Assembly (NCBI GenBank): GCA_022264855.1
Contig: JABYQU010000043.1
Coordinates: forward strand, 1-64,000
Direction: 5' to 3'
Length of the DNA: 64,000 nucleotides
Source: Lenzites betulinus
Lineage: Eukaryota; Basidiomycota; Agaricomycetes; Polyporales; Polyporaceae
Each line of letters opens with the position of its first letter. Position 1 is the stretch's first letter. Below, in pieces: positions 58,801 through 64,000 of this stretch. A program made the translations under genes and the position numbers. The notes under the pieces are model-generated. The model was not told where the DNA came from. It searched no databases and was given only the letters and a program-made list of their open reading frames with translations.

Positions 58801-60367
58801 TCGATGAACACCCGCGCGAGGAATGCGCGCTCGGGCGTGATCGCAGCCCAGTAGTCCTCTGCGTACTGTTAGCCCACGACGTCTCGCTACACGAATGCTA
58901 TGCCTACCTTCGAACTCCATGTGCTCGTAGATGTCCATCCGCACCTGGAGTACATTTGAGAGTGCATCCTCTGCGATGGTGTCCTCGGTGAGGTCGAACA
59001 GCTTCAAGAACGCGACCATGTCCTCGATGATGCCCTCCGATTTGACAGTCTCTTCCTTCTTTGATCCATCTGAGCGTACGACGTCTACCCACGCGCCCAA
59101 CAGATTCCGCGCAGCCGCCTTTACGGACTCTTCGCGGTCGCCGAGGCCGTTACGCACAATCATCTCGCGCTGGGCGATCGTGAGCGCGCGGGGGTGAGTG
59201 AAACCGACGGTGGTTGCCCCCGCCCGATCTGTGGGTAAACAAAACTTCTCGAGCACATTGGTATAGACAAGTTTCCGGATAGTCGCGTCGACGTCGCGGG
59301 AGCGGGCAAGGAGGGCGGGAAGAATTTGCGGGTTCGGAGGGAGGGTAGTGAGGGCTGCTCGGCGCACGTCCCTGTACGGGGTCAGATGTCAGAAATCTCT
59401 GGTCAGCGAATCACTTACGCGGAGACATCGTGAGCCATAGCATCGAGGATGGTGTCCAGAATGGTAGGCTCGCCATCTTCAAGCTCGGAAGGATCTTCCG
59501 AGTAAGAGAGTTTGGTGAGGGCAATGACTGCTTGCATTCGGACAGTAGGTTCCTTGTCCCGAAGGCGGTCCAGCAGGGCGCTGCGGAGACTAGCATAGAG
59601 GTCTTCGCTGTGGAGGAGTAAGCACAGGCCTGGAGGCTGGAAAGTGGTCTTACTCTATCTCGCCGAGGTGGGTGATGGTGTCGGCTATGCACTGTATTAC
59701 GCGGAAGCGCACAACCTTGTCTTTGGCAGTACAGCCCTTGAGAAGAAAGTTGACGAGGTGGGACAGGAAGCGTTCGGACGTAGTATCCTCGTCCTCGTCA
59801 ATGTCATTCTTCTTGCGGTCCTCCATATCTGTAAAAATCCGGGGTTAGAGTCTGGAGAGAAGTCGGACAGACTTATAAGCACGCAAACGCGTGGGATGCG
59901 CCCAATGCAGCACAACTTATGGCCGTGTCAAGCTCTTACCCCTCTTACCAGATTGGACAGTGTGGTCTTCTCCGCAGACCCGGTTCACATTCATAGTTTC
60001 CGCGGCCTCCCAGCATGATACATTCCAGCAGTAACAAGTGAAAACACGTACTTTTCTCTGTTATGAACTTGGTATAGCCTGCGGTGAACTTGACAATTCT
60101 GTCGGCAACGGTAGTGCCCTTCTTAAGGGGCAGAACACGGAGTAGCATGTCATGGAAGATATCTTCAAATGCGCGCTCCCCCGTTAGTTTGAGGCTCTTC
60201 CCGTTCTGTACGGGCTCTGAGATAGCGGCGGCTTCAGACTGTAGTTTGTATAGAGCAACGAAGTTCTTCTGGTGGTTTGCAGCGGTAGTTTGTGCTTGGT
60301 CAAATATCTTTGGGAGAGCATTCTGCAGCGACGCGAGGTCAAACGGAGCAGGTGTCCGCGCAGGCAT
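55882..60367 (-). CDS. ycg1: Condensin HEAT-repeat subunit YCG1/CAP-G
   Basis: Sixteen exons on the minus strand, giving 1136 residues: 60367-60052, 59828-59654, 59607-59419, 59371-58908, 58858-58179, 58122-57994, 57936-57673, 57621-57490, 57416-57292, 57217-57117, 57056-56947, 56883-56678, 56607-56515, 56449-56339, 56254-56093 and 56035-55882. The N-terminal motif FEDIFHDMLLRVLPLKKG, the repeated helices with AKDKVVRFRVIQCIAD and DVRRAALTTLP, and the ordering match fungal Ycg1. This subunit binds the kleisin Brn1 and DNA in condensin and is needed for mitotic chromosome compaction. The last 250 residues are acidic and Lys/Ser-rich, with runs such as DDDDD and SSDEEDEE. Intron 1 is 223 nt and could contain an unrecognised short exon. 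Confidence 0.92.
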
Positions 60368-60624
60368 TGCGCCTAGATGGAGGAGAGGGCAAGCTGGGTT
60401 AGAGTGGGTGGCGGAAACTAGAGAGGAACCGAACGCGTTCAAAGTCGCGTCTGTCGCGTCGCGGGTGCTTGTGACGCCCTCTGCACGTGTGCGCACCAGG
60501 TGTGACCTGTGTGACAGTCTCGTGACTGCCGCGAGCCCACCGCGTTTTGGGGGAGCGGACATGTTTCGAGGTTCGCAGCAGCAACGAAGGATGGCTTCTG
60601 CTCTCTTGTCACGACCAAGACCAT
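60368..60624. promoter_or_regulatory. Bidirectional promoter of ycg1 and the adjacent gene
   Basis: A 257-bp gap between divergent start codons. No TATA box is evident. Confidence 0.45.
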
Positions 60625-63600
60625 ATGGCCTCTTCACAGCTCCTCCAGGAGTCTCGGCGACCTCAGAGACCCACACAGCAGCTCGAAGAGCCCCTCCAAA
60701 TCGCCCCGTATCTCACCCATGTCGTCGCCCACCATGGCCAGCTCACCCTCGTCCCGCCCCAGAACGCTGGTAGGATCAGAAAGTCAAAGTCTGTGAAGAA
60801 GAAGAGCTCGAGGCAGCCCTCTAGCCGAGACAGAAGACCGGAGGACGATGAGCCTCGCTTTACGACCGCCGTCCCCGCCTCCTCGTCCCGCAAACTCCAT
60901 CCTGCGCCCGCTCACATCCGCACCAGGAAGCATGCCATCTCGGCGCCCTCTCCAACCACGCCGACGTCTCCCAGAAGATACGAACCGGATGTAGACGGTG
61001 AGTGCTGTCTTTTGCTCTCCATTTCCTCGCTTATATCTGCCCACAGACCCGTCCATTCCGGACTATCCTCCGCCGTCTTTCGAGGATGCCATAGCCTCTC
61101 CACCTGTGCCACCACACCTCACGTCGATACCGTCATCACACAGCTCTAGTACAGCCCTGTATAATCAGCCTGCCGCTCCGTCTACACCTCAGCATCCTTA
61201 CGCATCTCATGTACCATCAGCATCCTCCGCTACCCTCTTGTCATCAGCAAATCGCTACCATGACTCTCCTGCTGTCTCTCAGCTGTCTCTTGCGAGGCCT
61301 ACCGATCAGGAAGCACGTCTCGAGCCACAGTCCTCGATCAACCGCTCAGCCGCCGCATCCACTGCGACGCTCTTATCCTCGACGGCGCTCACTGCTTCCT
61401 CAGACTCAACTGCTCTTTCCGATCTCACTCTTCTCCGTCCCCCACGGCCACGACCTGCTCCATCTTCCCCACTTACGCAGCCGATTGCTCGACCTGCGCC
61501 CTCGAGCCCCATTCGCCTCACTTCGCCCTCCACCACGACGTTGATTTCCTCAGCAACCGCCGTCCGTGACTCGCCTGCCCTTCCAAGCGTGGCCTTGACG
61601 CGCCCGCAGCACTCGTTAGATTCTGAATCCGAGGAAGAAGATACCGATAGTCTGCTAGCCGAACCTGTCGGCCCGCTGGTGCCTCTATCTCCTCATCCAC
61701 ACTATCGTGGTTCCATCTCCACCGTCACCGACATTGTAGAAGAGCTCTCATTCGAGCCGTACCAGCGATGGTCTGCGGACCGACGTCTGGGATATACTTT
61801 GGAGCAACGTGTCCAGCGCGAGTTTGAGCGGCGGAATACTCAGGAAGCCCAAGAAGCGTTCGGGCTTGCATCTCGTGCTACAGATCGTGATGGTCCCGAT
61901 GCAAGCTCCTCGCACCCGACACCCAGTAGCTCAATCCCCTCGACACCTCCTGCAAGCCCCGGTCCATACGCTCATCGTCGGTGCTCACACTGTGGCTCTA
62001 TGCAGCGGCGCGACTGCGGGGATACTGGGACCATCGACGAACATAGCGACGAAGAAGATCCCGAGGAAGAAGACGATGACGACTTTTCAGCTGCGCGCAA
62101 CAGTAGCCCACTCGGGCGCGGCGCAGGGAGGTCGCCGTACCTGCATCCCGCCCCGACGAGAGCTCACATGCGCGCACGGTTTGGGTCGAATTCGCCTGAA
62201 CCGGGTAGCCCGCCTGTTTCACCGCTCTCCCCGAGCATGTCCATCTTCAAGATGCCAAGCGCATGGGCGAGCAGCGTCACGCTCTCGCTCGCTCACGCAC
62301 TGGGTCCACACAAGTCCTCTCCGACCTCGTCAGCATCGTCCACGCCGCCATCCAGCGCGGCCTCTAGCCCCGCGTCCGGGTCCGGGAATGTGTCTCCTCC
62401 AGGTGCGAGTCTGAAGCGCAAGGAGAGCTTCGGAGTCAAACGTTTGTTTGGCTCGCTCAAGGGCAAGGAACGAGAGCGCGAGCGTGAATACGCGCAGCTC
62501 CCCCGCCAGCGTCCGTCAGTGTCTGCCTCCTCGTCCGAGTCGTGCACCGAGTCTGTCGACGGATGGGAGGTCGTCGGCGGCGACAGCCCAACATCCAGCT
62601 CACACTCTTCCAGCACCAGCGGCGGCAGCCACGCGCCTACGTCTCCCACGTCTCCTGCTCGTTCCGCGGAGGCGCACTCTCCGACTTCTGAAAGCGCACG
62701 CGCTGCAGCGGGTGCTTTCCTCAACCGGCCCGTCCGGCACCGGCCCCCAACGCTGCCTCTGTCCGACACCCCGGCGCTTCCCCTCGTAGCCTCTTCGCCT
62801 GCGTCGCCGTCCCCGCCCCATCTTTCTCCTGCAGCCGCGCGTCCATACCTCCCAGAGAAGTCCCCGCTTCGTCTCATCGCCAGCACAAACCATCTACGGC
62901 AAGCCCAGGCTCAAGCACTTAACTCGCCCGTGTCTCCGAGCACGCCGCGGGCATTGCGTCCCTCACCGTCCGTCGTCTGGAAGTCTCCCGCGAACGCCGG
63001 CTCGCCCACGAATGGCATGGCTACACAGAACTCTCCCGTACAACGCTCGCCTCTGTCTCAGCCGTCATACCAGCCGCAACTTCACTCCCAGCCCCAATCG
63101 TTGCCGCAATTTCGACAGTCTCTCCCAGCACCAGCAGGGCCCCGCGTGTCGCCAGCCTCTGTCCCAGTCTCACCAGCTCTCGCCCTGCGCGCGCCAGAAG
63201 CGCCTAGCCCACTCTCGCGAAGCGTGCCCATGCTCCGTGAGTCCGCGCCCGCTCGCCCTACGCCGAGCGAGAGCGTCCCCACGCAAGACGCACCCCAGAA
63301 TTCCCCGCTGCGTCGTCGTCGCGCGATCACCCCGCCCCCAGCTCACCGCCGCGTCATGCTCGCGTGCGACACCACCACCGGAGCATCGGCTCCCTCATCT
63401 GTGCGCGCCCCCACCCCTGTGCAAGAGACGGACGCATGCGGCGCGGATGTCGGCGAGCCAAGCAACGTCTCAGCCCGCCTCTCGATCGAGCAGCTCATAG
63501 ACCGTCAGACTCCGACGCGCACCCCAACCACGCCCTCGCGCACGGCGCTCGCGGTTCCCTCGACGCCGACAACGCCGACGTCCGGCGGGGCAAGCCAGCA

Positions 63601-64000
63601 TTACCGCGGACGACCGCTTCCGCAACTACCCTCAGAGGTGGAGGCAAGCGCGCCGGTGAAGAGAGTGCCAGACGGAACGCCTGTGAATCGCGTGCCAGAG
63701 GTCAGGGTAAGCGGGGAGGTCGTGGATGTCCAGCCTCCCCCGCCTCCCTCCACGCCAACACGGCAAGCGCAGTCGAGTGCGCAGACCCTCGCGCCGCCTT
63801 CCCAGATCGCGCGTTCCGAGTCAGGGGATAGCGTGGTGGAGGAGGCGCGTGCGGCGGAAGAGGGCCCGCGCGCAGAGTTCCTCGAGATCACGGACCTGGA
63901 CGTTCTCGCGTCTCGCCTTGTGGATGGCCAGCGGGACGGGCGACATTATGAGGTGCGATTCCTTCGCTCGTTGCCCTCGTCGCTCTCGCATACTGACCGA
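60625..64000 (+). CDS. Large disordered Ser/Pro-rich protein (incomplete at right edge)
   Basis: Exon 1 is 60625-60997; exon 2 begins at 61047 and remains open to the window end, giving at least 1109 residues. I do not recognise the family. The N-terminus (ESRRPQRPTQQLEEPLQIAP, then HHGQLTLVPPQ) is moderately ordered, followed by a basic KSVKKKSSR stretch. The rest is mostly disordered, with many SP and TP sites. Ordered islands include IVEELSFEPYQRWSADRR (with the following LGYTLEQRVQREFERR), a small Cys/His group (CSHCG...RRDC), an acidic run, and KRKESFGVKRLFGSLKGKE. Near the edge is a more conserved-looking segment (EFLEITDLDVLASRLVDG). Many proline-directed sites suggest a kinase-regulated scaffold, but no function is assigned. 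Confidence 0.72.

Noticed and set aside
1..64000. CRISPR arrays, bacterial operons or an integrated virus
   Set aside because: No spaced direct-repeat arrays, Shine-Dalgarno-led operons or viral hallmark genes are visible; intron-rich genes show the DNA is eukaryotic.

Overview
This window reads as nuclear DNA of a filamentous basidiomycete, most likely an Agaricomycete. The evidence is GC-rich DNA, genes broken by many GT-AG introns of about 50-70 nt, a tRNA-Pro with a short intron, a remnant of the fungal FunK1 kinase-like family, and orthologues of standard fungal cell-biology genes. The order (possibly Polyporales) is a guess. Gene models were spliced by hand. Each complete model ends in a stop with a coding length divisible by three, but no transcript or database evidence was available.

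Layout, left to right. 1-2.5 kb: no supportable gene, but a perfect 64-bp palindrome at 174-237. 2.5-12.5 kb: a short-chain dehydrogenase/reductase (SDR-1, minus), VPS74/GOLPH3 (minus), an unrecognised 439-residue protein (plus) and the chitin synthase export chaperone CHS7 (minus). 13.6-36.1 kb: two copies of an SDR pair in opposite orientation (SDR-A and SDR-B on plus; SDR-A' and SDR-B' on minus). Between them lie an atypical G-protein alpha subunit lacking the catalytic glutamine (minus), separase (minus, 18 exons), a tRNA-Pro (plus), a small secreted protein (plus) and a further SDR (SDR-C, minus). 36.7-43.7 kb: a proline-rich protein with an EH-like N-terminus and NPF motifs (minus), then VPS29 (minus) and MDM35 (plus) sharing a promoter. 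47-55.5 kb: a Zn2Cys6 transcription factor, a roadblock/LC7 dynein light chain and a yippee-family protein (all minus), then allantoinase DAL1 (plus) with a 751-nt first intron carrying a MITE-like insertion. 55.9-64 kb: condensin subunit YCG1 (minus), divergent from a large disordered protein that runs off the right edge.

The most distinctive feature is the SDR family. Six intact paralogues have seven exons each, with intron phases 1,0,0,0,2,2 in every one. All have an N-terminal extension resembling a mitochondrial presequence. Four of them arose from one roughly 4-kb inverted duplication spaced about 14 kb apart. The rest is mainly housekeeping: Golgi and endosomal traffic (VPS74, VPS29, the NPF protein), cell wall (CHS7), chromosome segregation (separase, YCG1), dynein transport, mitochondrial lipid transport (MDM35) and purine nitrogen use (DAL1).
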